Source: Nitrospira sp.
Lineage (GTDB): Bacteria; Nitrospirota; Nitrospiria; Nitrospirales; Nitrospiraceae
Length of the DNA: 34,406 nt
Assembly (NCBI GenBank): GCA_009885705.1
Contig: VFKF01000466.1
Location: 1 to 34,406, forward strand
Direction of reading: 5' to 3'
This document shows positions 24,460 to 31,716 of this stretch, piece after piece. Both the position numbers and the translations under genes were made by a program. The number at the start of each line of letters is the position of its first letter. Position 1 is the stretch's first letter. The notes beneath the pieces are model-generated. The model worked only from the letters and a program-made list of their open reading frames with translations, was not told where the DNA came from and made no database searches.

Positions 24460-25059
24460 CTACATCCGTCCGCGCTTGTCGAAGTACTCATCGTACCGAT
24501 GCACAAAGTCTTTCTGCGCGAGCGGCATGTGGCAGGCGCGGCACTTCGTGAAGTCTTCCATCAGGGGTTTGCTGGTGGCATCGTAGGCGGCGTAGGCCCA
24601 ATCGCCGTTTTTCAGACTGTCGGGGAGCTTGTCGCCCCAGCCCTGCTCCTTGCCCATCACGAACACCTTAGCCAGGTCGCCTTTTACCGGCTTCCCGTCT
24701 ATGCCGGTCGCCAGCTTATCGCCATCCATCGTGGCCTTGTAGATCTCCATGACCATCACGGTCCCATTCGGGAAGGGTTGGCCTGCCGAGGTTCTGGCGC
24801 CAGTGCGATTGATGTAGATGTCCCGCACCTGCTTGGCCTCACCCTTCGGAATATCCAGCAGGAACTTGGGCCAGGACTTGTAGTCGGCGGGAAGGGCTAC
24901 GGAGCCATCAGGTCCAGAGGGGGCTGCCATTGAGGGGGACATTGCCGGCTTGGTATCGGCAGCCATCATCTTGGAGCCGGATGACTCTGTCGTGTTGCAG
25001 CCGCCCAAGGTGAGCAGCAATCCAGCGAAGACAAGAGACGAGGCAAACTGTTTGTGCAT
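24460..25059 (-). CDS. Cytochrome P460 family haem lipoprotein
   Basis: P460 cytochromes carry a c-type haem with an extra protein cross-link and, in ammonia oxidisers, oxidise hydroxylamine or handle NO. The 199-residue product has a lipoprotein signal (LTLGGC, lipid-carrying Cys21), then a linker rich in Met/Ala/Pro/Ser to about residue 52. The P460 domain follows: KSWPKFLLDIPKGEAKQVRDIYIN, then PFPNGTVMVMEIYKA and NGDWAYAAYDATSK, and the single haem motif CRACH at 173-177. The position of the cross-linking lysine cannot be assigned with certainty by eye. AGGAGGG is ideally placed. A strong terminator follows. Function as hydroxylamine/NO detoxification is inference; a cytochrome c'-beta role is an alternative. 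Confidence 0.85.
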   Translation of the reverse strand: MHKQFASSLVFAGLLLTLGGCNTTESSGSKMMAADTKPAMSPSMAAPSGPDGSVALPADYKSWPKFLLDIPKGEAKQVRDIYINRTGARTSAGQPFPNGTVMVMEIYKATMDGDKLATGIDGKPVKGDLAKVFVMGKEQGWGDKLPDSLKNGDWAYAAYDATSKPLMEDFTKCRACHMPLAQKDFVHRYDEYFDKRGRM

Positions 25060-25452
25060 GGTAAGCCCTCCTATCAGTCATGAATGGTGTGTGGAGCTCA
25101 GGGAACATTGAGCCGGTACGGCTTCCTCTCACCGTCTCTACGACGCCCGGCACCGTTTGGATGTTTGTCAGCAGGCCGAAGATTCGATCAAGTCGTAATA
25201 ATGTGTAAAGCCCCGTTCCCTCATGCCTACGGGGTCTCAAGAAGACGTAAGCTCCTCACATTGCAGCCTTATCCCGAGGGTGTTCCGATTCCCCTTCACG
25301 GTCTACACCTTCGCGTCATCGGCGACACAGTGCCGGCCATCCTGTCCAAGTAGCTGATATTGTAGAAGAAACTACGTATGGCTCTCTGGTACGGGATCTG
25401 CGTGGGCAGGAGATGGTATGGCGCGATTCATTTTTAACCAGGGAGGTGCAAG
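25060..25452. other. Intergenic region between divergent P460 and small secreted protein genes
   Basis: These 393 bases hold the P460 ribosome site (AGGAGGG on the reverse strand) and a perfect 6-bp hairpin CCCCGT/ACGGGG at 25211-25234 with a 12-base loop. At the right end is GGGAGG for the small secreted protein. No convincing -35/-10 pair was found on either strand. The short open frame at 25084-25353 has no recognisable protein features. Confidence 0.4.
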
Positions 25453-25656
25453 ATGAAGAAGTATCTGAGTATCATCGCCGTGGCCGCGTTATTCGGATTC
25501 AGTGTGGGGACGATGCCGAGTTATGCCGGAGCGCAGACGTCGCCGCCCATGCCGTCCCCGACGGATGAGAAGGAGAAGGACAAGAAGCCCAGTGTGCCGC
25601 GCGCCGACGATGACAAGGGCGTCGACAAGAAAAAGGACGATCGTAGCGGCCGCTGA
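25453..25656 (+). CDS. Small secreted protein with charged disordered tail
   Basis: The product has 67 residues. MKKYLSIIAVAALFGFSVGTMPSYAGA is a clear signal peptide, and the mature part of about 42 residues is only Pro, Ser, Asp, Lys and Glu-rich sequence (SPTDEKEKDKKPS...DDDKGVDKKKDDRSGR), predicted disordered. No domain is recognisable. A good ribosome site (GGGAGG, 7 bases) and the typical signal support a real gene. It lies opposite the divergent P460 gene and is followed by a strong hairpin. Possible roles such as metal or polyphosphate binding are guesses; the function is unknown. Confidence 0.7.
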   Translation: MKKYLSIIAVAALFGFSVGTMPSYAGAQTSPPMPSPTDEKEKDKKPSVPRADDDKGVDKKKDDRSGR

Positions 25657-25669
25657 GGCCGTCCTCGTA

Positions 25670-25713
25670 CGGCAGCGGGGTATGGAAACGGCCATGCCCC
25701 GCCGACCGTGCCG
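25670..25713 (+). terminator. GC-rich hairpin after the small secreted protein gene
   Basis: GCGGGGTATGG (25675-25685) pairs with CCATGCCCCGC (25692-25702) over 11 bp with one G-T pair. An outer CGGCA/TGCCG (25670-25674/25709-25713) extends it across a short bulge. No T-run follows on either strand, so termination is only one possibility; it may protect the 3' end. It begins 14 bases after the stop. Confidence 0.45.
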
Positions 25714-25767
25714 CTAGGCCGTTGCCAGCAGCGAGACTGCCGTGAGAGCCATCCAGACTCCATCGCG

Positions 25768-26325
25768 TCAGAAGAGCTTGGGTGGAGCGAGAGGATCGAC
25801 CGGTTGAGGGTAGACGATCCTGTCTCCGTCGATGACGGCGAACGGCGTCAGGCGATGTTCGTCTGCCTTGACCGGCGAGAGAATATGTCTGACCGTCCAG
25901 CCCCTGCTTATGAGCGCATCGGCAATCAAGGATCGGTGGCAGCGCCAGGGGACAGCTTCGGCACACATGATCGCGATGGGACCGTTCCTGCCATAGGTCA
26001 TGAGCTCTTGTAGCGCATTCCAGAACTCGCCCTGCTGCATATAGTCGGCATAGCCTCGAAAGCTGGCATTTCTCCATCCATCATTGATCGAATCCTTTCG
26101 GGCCTTTCGCAGGCCGCCAAGCGCTGGCATGTGGAGATAGGTGAGGCTTGCCTCCCTCAGGGTTTCGGCGAGAGTTTCTGAGTTGAATTGTGGGTTGTGC
26201 CGCGACCGTGGAACGGTTCGCACGTCGACGAGGAGATTGATAGAATGGGCAGGGAGAAGATCGGTGAACTCACTGATCGGTCTGGTCGAATGGCCGATGG
26301 TCCAGATGGTCGGTGGGTCAGGCAT
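25768..26325 (-). CDS. DUF488 family protein
   Basis: This 185-residue cytoplasmic protein of the DUF488 family has no established function. Recognisable motifs are WTIGHSTRPISEFTDLL at the start, LVDVRTVPRSRHNPQF, LGGLRK and the cysteine-containing IAIMCAEAVPWRCHRSLIADAL, where the two cysteines and CHR are highly conserved and suggest a nucleotide- or thiol-related activity. The C-terminus (SPVKADEHRLTPFAVIDGDRI) is less conserved. The ATG at 26325 lacks a clear Shine-Dalgarno sequence, and the gene follows the secreted propeptide-like gene by 54 bases, so it may be read by continuation. No functional link with its neighbours is evident. Confidence 0.85.
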   Translation of the reverse strand: MPDPPTIWTIGHSTRPISEFTDLLPAHSINLLVDVRTVPRSRHNPQFNSETLAETLREASLTYLHMPALGGLRKARKDSINDGWRNASFRGYADYMQQGEFWNALQELMTYGRNGPIAIMCAEAVPWRCHRSLIADALISRGWTVRHILSPVKADEHRLTPFAVIDGDRIVYPQPVDPLAPPKLF

Positions 26326-26379
26326 CGTTCAGTGTGGCACAGCACACGAGGAATCGCCATCAGCCTGATCGGACGAGGC

Positions 26380-26871
26380 TCAATCCGGCGGCAATTTATC
26401 GGGATCGATTTCAAGGAGCCGCAATCGGCCGTTGGTAATGTGTTCGGTCTTGTAGAGGCGGTCGCCCAGTTGCATCGTGCCGACGAGCAGCGACCCGTTG
26501 ACGACAAAGGTGAAGTCCCCCTTCGAGGGCGGTTTGAAGGTGCCGCGGATCACGGCAGTATCGTTGCTGCGGGAGATGGTCGAGGAGATATCCAGCTCAT
26601 AGTTGGCACCATCGAACAGTTCGACGGTAATTCTGGGATGGGGCCTAGCTCCGGCATCCTTGAGGACCTGGAGCAGGGGAAGGTCGAGCACGATCTCACG
26701 ATCGCGGAGTACCCAGGGCCTGCGCGGCGTCGGTTGATCGGTCGCGGGAGGAGCCGGGACTGTCTGCCATAAGCTTTTCGGAGCCGGACGTTCATCGGCC
26801 GAGACGATCTGAGGGATGACCCCGCTCAGCATTGCTACGGTGAGAAGCAGTTGAGTCAATCGATGGACCAC
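26380..26871 (-). CDS. Secreted protein homologous to the propeptide domain of the adjacent metalloprotease
   Basis: This 163-residue protein with a signal peptide (about residues 5-24, ending IVSA) has a mature part aligning along its length with residues 80-190 of the neighbouring protease. Shared pieces include the LFD...LD strand (ELFDGANYELDI against NLFDAGTRVLDL), RGTF.../RGRL..., the RLYKTE/RLYKIE motif and the ending EIDPDKLPPD against EVDEESLPPD. It stops exactly where the propeptide-like domain ends in the protease, with no peptidase domain. The start is GTG at 26871, with AAGGAG 8 bases upstream. It lies 114 bases downstream of the protease on the same strand. It may be an inhibitor or folding helper of that protease, or a decayed duplicate; it is not a pseudogene by frame. 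Confidence 0.8.
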   Translation of the reverse strand: MVHRLTQLLLTVAMLSGVIPQIVSADERPAPKSLWQTVPAPPATDQPTPRRPWVLRDREIVLDLPLLQVLKDAGARPHPRITVELFDGANYELDISSTISRSNDTAVIRGTFKPPSKGDFTFVVNGSLLVGTMQLGDRLYKTEHITNGRLRLLEIDPDKLPPD

Positions 26872-26985
26872 AGAGTCGTCTCCTTATGTCTCGGGTCGAG
26901 TGCCGTTCGATCATTATATAGAGCGGAACGGCTGGGTGCGATGGTGAAGGGTGCAGGAGTCTCGCTCGTGGGTATGTCCTTGCGG

Positions 26986-28407
26986 TTAGGGGGAGACGAC
27001 TCTCAAGTTGGTCGGCGCAGCCGGAGGCGTCAGATTTGCGACCGATGTACGCCAGGCAGCGACTGTTTGACGCACGTCGTTCATGGAGCGGGCATTGTCG
27101 GCAGAGTTTGCCGGATCGGCGCTGTAGTCGATCCCGGCCGGTCTGCCGTTGATGAGGATGTTTGGGTTGGAAAAGTACTTCACGCGCGGGCAGGAGACGG
27201 TCGGGCAGGCGTAGGCCATGATCGTCCTGAATTTTCCGATTTCGTCCCGGTATCCGAACGAATAGGGAGAGACTCCCGTGCCGCCCGTGGCCCGGTCATG
27301 TGCGTTGCCCATGTTATGGCCCATCTCGTGAGCGAGGGTATTGTTCGCGACGCAGTCGCGCGCCGTCACGCTGAACGCGGAACTGGCGAAACTGGCCCGA
27401 GGGCCGTTCGCCATGACATAGGCGATGCCGCAATAGCCGCCGCCGTTGTCGACGATCAACGCAACGAGATCGGCCCGGTACTGATCGCGCAGCTGATGGA
27501 CTTGATCCATGATTCCGTCGGTCGTGCTCCGCAAGCGAGAGAGATCGGTATCGATGACACCCGATTCCGTATAGGCCACCTCGGCCATATGGACAAGCTG
27601 GAGCTGCATAGCGATCCGGCTGTTACTGTAGGCTTGATTCGCCGAATCGACGCCTAACTGGATCAACGCCTCGATCGCCGCCTGGCCGCCTTCCTGGGTT
27701 TTCGCCGCGGTCGTGTAGACCACCAGCAGGTCGACAAGGGTATCGCCGACTGCTGCGGCAGTCGGATCGGTAGGCGGCGCCGTTCCTCCGGCAGGAGGAG
27801 CGGCGCTGGCGGTCGCGTCGTCGGCGACGACGAGGGGATGGTGATCCGGGGGGAGGGACTCCTCGTCCACTTCCACCAGTCGGTGAGCGATTCCGCCGGT
27901 CGATTCGATCTTGTACAGACGTTGGTTCGACAGAATCGTCCCGGCGATGGTCGTGCCCTGAGCGACCAAGGTGACGTCGCTCCCTGCCTCTCCCCGCAGC
28001 CGTCCCCGCCAGATTTTCGTCTGTTTCGGATGCTCGCGCAGCGGCTCGAGATCCAGCACTCGCGTTCCGGCATCGAAGAGGTTCATCGTGACTTCCGGTT
28101 GCGCCTCAACGCGTGGGCGATGTAAGAGCTCGAGCGCGGCAGGGTTGAGCGTCATGCTGCGATGCCGCCTCACCCATCGTTTGGTGATCGGTGGCGTCGG
28201 CAGTGCCTGGGCGATAGGAGGAGGTATGACGCTTGGGGTCTCTGAGAATAACGGAGTCTGGGGTGGCGTCGACGCACCTTTGACGAGGGGAGGGGTCCCG
28301 AAGGTCATCGCACCGAGACAGAGGACTATCGCACTCGCTGTACGCAACGAGTGTCGGTGCATTGCACCGTTTTTCAGTGGCAGTGGATGCGGGGTCATCG
28401 GCTCCAT
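26986..28407 (-). CDS. Secreted reprolysin-like (metzincin) zinc metalloprotease
   Basis: The 473-residue precursor has an N-terminal tail then a hydrophobic signal at about residues 22-45, and a propeptide-like domain at about 80-190. A catalytic domain runs from about 222 (VDLLVVYTTAAKTQEGG). The metzincin zinc motif is HEMGHNMGNAHD: His360, Glu361, His364 and His370. The Met-turn is near TIMAYACPT. It ends with TPPAAPTNLRVVSP, which looks like the first strand of a fibronectin type III domain that then stops. The ATG at 28407 follows GGGAGGG by about 6 bases; a later ATG at 28362 would still keep the signal. A structured leader with a perfect 8-bp stem precedes it. The substrate is unknown. 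Confidence 0.88.
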   Translation of the reverse strand: MEPMTPHPLPLKNGAMHRHSLRTASAIVLCLGAMTFGTPPLVKGASTPPQTPLFSETPSVIPPPIAQALPTPPITKRWVRRHRSMTLNPAALELLHRPRVEAQPEVTMNLFDAGTRVLDLEPLREHPKQTKIWRGRLRGEAGSDVTLVAQGTTIAGTILSNQRLYKIESTGGIAHRLVEVDEESLPPDHHPLVVADDATASAAPPAGGTAPPTDPTAAAVGDTLVDLLVVYTTAAKTQEGGQAAIEALIQLGVDSANQAYSNSRIAMQLQLVHMAEVAYTESGVIDTDLSRLRSTTDGIMDQVHQLRDQYRADLVALIVDNGGGYCGIAYVMANGPRASFASSAFSVTARDCVANNTLAHEMGHNMGNAHDRATGGTGVSPYSFGYRDEIGKFRTIMAYACPTVSCPRVKYFSNPNILINGRPAGIDYSADPANSADNARSMNDVRQTVAAWRTSVANLTPPAAPTNLRVVSP

Positions 28408-28448
28408 GGAACGTCCCTCCCTCATGTGGCAACCTGTCGTAGGCCAAG

Positions 28449-28490
28449 GAGAGAGCAAGGGCGGTGCCTTTCCCTGGGGTCGGCTCTCTC
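28449..28490 (-). repeat. Inverted repeat in the leader of the metalloprotease gene
   Basis: GAGAGAGC (28449-28456) and GCTCTCTC (28483-28490) form a perfect 8-bp stem around a 26-base GC-rich loop that can fold further (AGGG/CCCT). It begins 42 bases before the protease start and is bordered by a run of eight G residues on the plus strand (28491-28498). It may be a leader structure or a remnant terminator of the TfoX-like unit. Confidence 0.5.
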
Positions 28491-28607
28491 GGGGGGGGTG
28501 GCGCGGCGCTCTGTAATATCAAGCGATTCGAAGGCGGACAAAAAATGGCAGGGAGAGGATCTGTAGGAATATCCTGTCATAGGGAACAGAAATGGAGGGT
28601 GGCGCCT

Positions 28608-28919
28608 TCATATCTTCGAGGCGAGAGAGGCCCAGGCGAGGAGATCGTCCGGCGCTTCTAAGATGTCGACCTGAACCTCATAATAATTCTTGAGCGTCTG
28701 AGTGGAGGTGGGAGTGAAGGGCTTCATGCCCCGGTCTTTGTATAGACTGATCGTCTTTGGGGTCACTTTAAAGTAGAGCCGGCCCTTGTGGATAATGCCG
28801 AAGAACCGGTCCCCTTGGTAGAGTCCGTATCCACCGAACATGGCGCGGGAGGTCAGGCCCCGCAACCCGCTGAGTTGATCCAGAACGAAGTCTCGAAACC
28901 CGTCGTGTTTCGGTGCCAT
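28608..28919 (-). CDS. TfoX N-terminal domain protein
   Basis: This 103-residue protein consists of the TfoX N-terminal domain only (about residues 5-95): DGFRDFVLDQLSGLRGLTSRAMFGGYGLY, FFGIIHKGRLYFKVT and the ending YYEVQVDILEAPDDLLAWASLA. TfoX/Sxy proteins regulate competence in Haemophilus and Vibrio, but stand-alone N-domain proteins are widespread and uncharacterised. The gene starts 8 bases after the methyltransferase stop and is the last of a tightly spaced minus-strand run. The ribosome site is not obvious. Its role in this operon is unknown. Confidence 0.85.
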   Translation of the reverse strand: MAPKHDGFRDFVLDQLSGLRGLTSRAMFGGYGLYQGDRFFGIIHKGRLYFKVTPKTISLYKDRGMKPFTPTSTQTLKNYYEVQVDILEAPDDLLAWASLASKI

Positions 28920-28927
28920 GGCGGAGG

Positions 28928-29788
28928 TTAGAGCGGTTTGCGCGCTGCGACCATTCGCACCGCCATGGGGAATACGATGCGGCCACCGCGTCTGTAGTTG
29001 GATGCGGCCTGAGTGATGCGCTGCTTGACGTCTTGTTTCTGCGCGTCAGTCAGCTTGGCCATCAGATTTTGGACCGGCGCGGCGATTTCCATCAGGCTGG
29101 TGTAGTACTCGTCCGCCGAGGCATAGGACCATTCGGCGAGAAATTCCTGCTCCGTCACATCGATCAATCCAGCCTGTTGGAACAGGCCGGCCAACTCGCC
29201 CGATTTGGCCAATCTGAAAATCCCCGGGGCGGCTGGATCCGGCGGCGGCAGTTCGATGACTTGTTTGATGGCGGCCATGGAGAGTCCGATCGAAGGGTTC
29301 TTCTCCGGCGCGGACCAGACCGCGGTCGCAACCCAGGCTCCCGGTTTCAAGACGCGGGCGATTTCGTCGGCGGCCTTTGGAATCTCAGGAAGAAACATTA
29401 AACAGAAACGGCTTGTCGCGGCATCAAACACATTCGCCTCAAATGGAAGCGCCGTCACATCGCCTGCTTGGAACGTGATGTGGTTGAGCCCTAGCCTGTT
29501 CGCTTTGCGCCGTGCGACCTCAAGCATCTGTTCGGCGAGGTCCATCCCGATGACGCTGCCGTTCGGCCCAACAGTCTGTGCTCCGAGCAGCGCGGGATAG
29601 CCGGTGCCGGAACCCAAATCGAGAACCTTCATTCCCGTATGCAGACGCGCATCGGCGACGAGCCGGTGGTTCAAGAACGCCATCTGCTCGTCGAAGTAGC
29701 GGTCCCACTTTTCCCATCCGCCGGCGACCCGATTCCAATCCTGACGTTGACCTTCGATGACTTGCTGCGCGGTCGGTTGTGGCGCCAT
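28928..29788 (-). CDS. Class I SAM-dependent methyltransferase (UbiE/Methyltransf_11-like)
   Basis: The product is a 286-residue cytoplasmic methyltransferase. The SAM-binding motif I is MKVLDLGSGTGYPALLGAQ (about residues 54-72), then VIGMDLAEQMLEVARRKA, AGDVTALPFEANVFDAATSRFCLMF and RVLKPGAWVATAVW. The C-terminal part has AAIKQVIELPPPDP and GLIDVTEQEFLAEW, which resemble substrate-cap regions of UbiE/COQ5 relatives but do not identify a substrate. GAGAGG lies near the ATG. It follows the MoaD-like gene by 51 bases and precedes the TfoX-like gene. No special methyl acceptor can be inferred. Confidence 0.88.
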   Translation of the reverse strand: MAPQPTAQQVIEGQRQDWNRVAGGWEKWDRYFDEQMAFLNHRLVADARLHTGMKVLDLGSGTGYPALLGAQTVGPNGSVIGMDLAEQMLEVARRKANRLGLNHITFQAGDVTALPFEANVFDAATSRFCLMFLPEIPKAADEIARVLKPGAWVATAVWSAPEKNPSIGLSMAAIKQVIELPPPDPAAPGIFRLAKSGELAGLFQQAGLIDVTEQEFLAEWSYASADEYYTSLMEIAAPVQNLMAKLTDAQKQDVKQRITQAASNYRRGGRIVFPMAVRMVAARKPL

Positions 29789-29839
29789 GGGGTACCTCTC
29801 TACGTATGTCGAATGACCATTGACGAATGACGGTCCGGT

Positions 29840-30103
29840 TTATCCGCCGCTCAGAGCACAGACGATATAGATGTGGTCGCCTGGTTCAATTGGGACGGCG
29901 AGGTGGGGAGCCTGTTCTCCATTCACAAAGATGCGAATGTGCGGTCTGATCGCATCCTGCTCGGTGACGATACGAAAACGAAGACCTGGGTAGCGCTGAT
30001 CCAATGTCGATAAGATCTCGGCAAGAGTCTGGCCTTGGACCTCCACGTCGCTCTTGTGCGTATAGGAGCGAAGTGCGCTCGGGATATGCACGGTCACAGT
30101 CAA
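29840..30103 (-). CDS. MoaD/ThiS family sulfur-carrier-like protein
   Basis: This is an 87-residue beta-grasp protein ending in the diagnostic diglycine (YIVCALSGG), which in MoaD and ThiS is adenylated and thiocarboxylated. It contains VHIPSALRSYTH at the start, GQTLAEILSTLDQRYPGLRFRI and RIFVNGEQAPHLAVPIEPGDHIYI. The start is uncertain: TTG at 30103 overlaps the upstream stop by four bases, and GTG at 30097 has a better placed GGAG. No moaE, thiG, thiS partner or E1-like activating enzyme is adjacent. Its neighbour is a propeller protein, so it may serve a different sulfur or conjugation system. A sulfur-carrier role is inferred from the fold and tail. Confidence 0.85.
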   Translation of the reverse strand: MTVTVHIPSALRSYTHKSDVEVQGQTLAEILSTLDQRYPGLRFRIVTEQDAIRPHIRIFVNGEQAPHLAVPIEPGDHIYIVCALSGG

Positions 30104-31248
30104 AACTCCGCGGCCTCCACCGAGTAAATTTCAGGCAGGTGCCGGGCCACGCAGGTCCAGGTCACGCCCGCGTTCCGGCTCGCCCAGATCTCGCCCTGCG
30201 TCGTCCCGAGATAGAGTCCCACCGGATCCTGTGCATCTCTGGTCATGGCCTGACGTTTCACGGTCCACCAGGCGTTCGCGCGGGGGAATCCTTTATCCAG
30301 CCGCGTCCAGCTCTTGCCCGCGTTCTTCGTCACGTATGCCGCCGGCTTGCCCTCTGGACTGACGCGTGGCCACACGGTGGCCGCATCCATCGGGAACACC
30401 CAGGCGATGTCCATATTACGTGGATGGACGACCATCGGAAACCCGACGTCGCCGACCTTCTTCGGCATATTCTTTCCAATCCGAACCCATTCGTTCGACG
30501 GCCGATCGATTCGATAGATGCCGCAATGGTTCTGTTGATAGAGCCGATCCGGGTTGCTTGGACAGAGCCGGATGCAATGGGGATCGTGGGCGGTCGGTAT
30601 GCTTCGATAGAACCCCTCTACCACGTCCAGACCTTGAATGAGCGGTGTGAAGGTCTTCCCCCCATCGATGGATTCATGGACTCCGCCCCCGGACATGCCG
30701 AAGTAGAGGTGTGTGGGATCGCGCGGGTCTACGGTGATCGAATGAAGTTTCGGGCCATCCGGCGTGCCGTCCTGCACCGTACCCATCCACTCGCGGTACT
30801 GCGGATCGTCGTTGATAGACGAAAACGGCTTCCAGGTGACACCACCGTCATTGGATCGGAAGAGGCCTTGCGGGGAGGTTCCGGCGTACCAGGCGTCAGG
30901 CTCGTTCGCATGGCAGGGCGTCAGCCAGAAGACATGATCGACCGACCGGCCTTTCTGGTCTTCCGGTATTTTGGCAAAGGCCGGCGGGTTCGTCGCTTCC
31001 TTCCAGGTTCTGCCCTTATCGATTGACCGAAAGATGGTCGGTCCCAAATGCCCGGTGCTGGCTGCCATCAAGATCGTGCGCCGGTCCCGTGGGTCGGCGA
31101 CGACATGATGGACGATGTTGCCGAGGAAGATCGGCGCCGAGACCTTCCATGTCCGCCTCGTCCGGTCGCTTTTGAGAGTAAAGGCACCCTTTCTAGTTCC
31201 GATCAAGAGCGTCACGGCTCCGCTCTTTGGGGCACTCGACGATTTCAT
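30100..31248 (-). CDS. Asp-box (BNR/sialidase-like) beta-propeller protein
   Basis: This 382-residue protein has no signal peptide. Repeated Asp-box motifs S-x-D-x-G-x-T-W occur as SIDKGRTW, SNDGGVTW, SIDGGKTF, TKNAGKSW and SRNAGVTW, consistent with a six- or seven-bladed propeller. The N-terminal strand LLIGTRKGAFTL is typical. The FRIP motif of sialidases is not seen, so sialidase activity is not supported. HANEPDAWYAG, HCIRLCPSNPDRLYQQNHCGIYRI and VHPRNMDIAW are further conserved stretches. The ATG at 31248 has GGAGG six bases upstream. It overlaps the MoaD-like gene by four bases, implying coupled synthesis. Similar pairs occur in other genomes, by my recollection. Confidence 0.85.
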   Translation of the reverse strand: MKSSSAPKSGAVTLLIGTRKGAFTLKSDRTRRTWKVSAPIFLGNIVHHVVADPRDRRTILMAASTGHLGPTIFRSIDKGRTWKEATNPPAFAKIPEDQKGRSVDHVFWLTPCHANEPDAWYAGTSPQGLFRSNDGGVTWKPFSSINDDPQYREWMGTVQDGTPDGPKLHSITVDPRDPTHLYFGMSGGGVHESIDGGKTFTPLIQGLDVVEGFYRSIPTAHDPHCIRLCPSNPDRLYQQNHCGIYRIDRPSNEWVRIGKNMPKKVGDVGFPMVVHPRNMDIAWVFPMDAATVWPRVSPEGKPAAYVTKNAGKSWTRLDKGFPRANAWWTVKRQAMTRDAQDPVGLYLGTTQGEIWASRNAGVTWTCVARHLPEIYSVEAAEF

Positions 31249-31268
31249 CTTCAGCCTCCGTTTGACGG

Positions 31269-31703
31269 CTACTTCAACGTCTGGAGCGTCTCGCGCAGTT
31301 CTTTCAATTCGGTCACCAGGAGATCCAGGTGCTGGTCGCGCTGCGGTTGATCGTCCTTGAACTTCCAGAGCCGCCCGAAGATGGCGCCGAGCTCTTTCTT
31401 ATGTGTCTTGGCCAGGTCGTAGGCCGGTGTTTTAGCCTGCGCGTCGGTCACGCCGCAGAAGGAATCCATGAGGGCGTGCAGTTGGTTGTGAAGGTCGTCG
31501 AACGCGGTATCGACGCCCTTGCCGCCCTTGGCTTTCGCCGCTGTGGCCTCCATCATGTTCGTCAGATTGATCATCGTTTCGACGCCGCTGGCACCCTTGG
31601 CCTGCGTCGCATAGTCGCCCGCCCGTGGGTAAAACAAATAGCTGCAGCCGCTGAGGCTGAGTAGCAGGACTGAGGCAGTGAGAAATCCTATTTCGCGTCG
31701 CAT
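31269..31703 (-). CDS. Hypothetical lipoprotein
   Basis: The product has 144 residues. The signal ends in lipobox LSGC with the lipidated Cys20 (FLTASVLLLSLSGCSYLF). The mature part is mainly alpha-helical (SGVETMINLTNMMEATAAKAKGG, then two long helices), with one internal cysteine and a Lys/Leu-rich end (LLVTELKELRETLQTLK), resembling a small helical bundle. No known domain is recognised. A good GGGAGG precedes the ATG. It lies 13 bases after the SRPBCC gene and 20 before the propeller gene, inside the nine-gene run. Function unknown. Confidence 0.8.
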   Translation of the reverse strand: MRREIGFLTASVLLLSLSGCSYLFYPRAGDYATQAKGASGVETMINLTNMMEATAAKAKGGKGVDTAFDDLHNQLHALMDSFCGVTDAQAKTPAYDLAKTHKKELGAIFGRLWKFKDDQPQRDQHLDLLVTELKELRETLQTLK

Positions 31704-31716
31704 GGCAACCTCCCGG

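Noticed and set aside
26851-27657. Plus-strand frame of 268 residues opposite the metalloprotease
   Set aside because: Antisense to the zinc-motif-bearing protease; no supporting motif.
30004-31026. Plus-strand frame of 340 residues across the MoaD-like and propeller genes
   Set aside because: Opposite to two well supported genes; composition (Arg/Pro/Gly-rich) typical of antisense frames.
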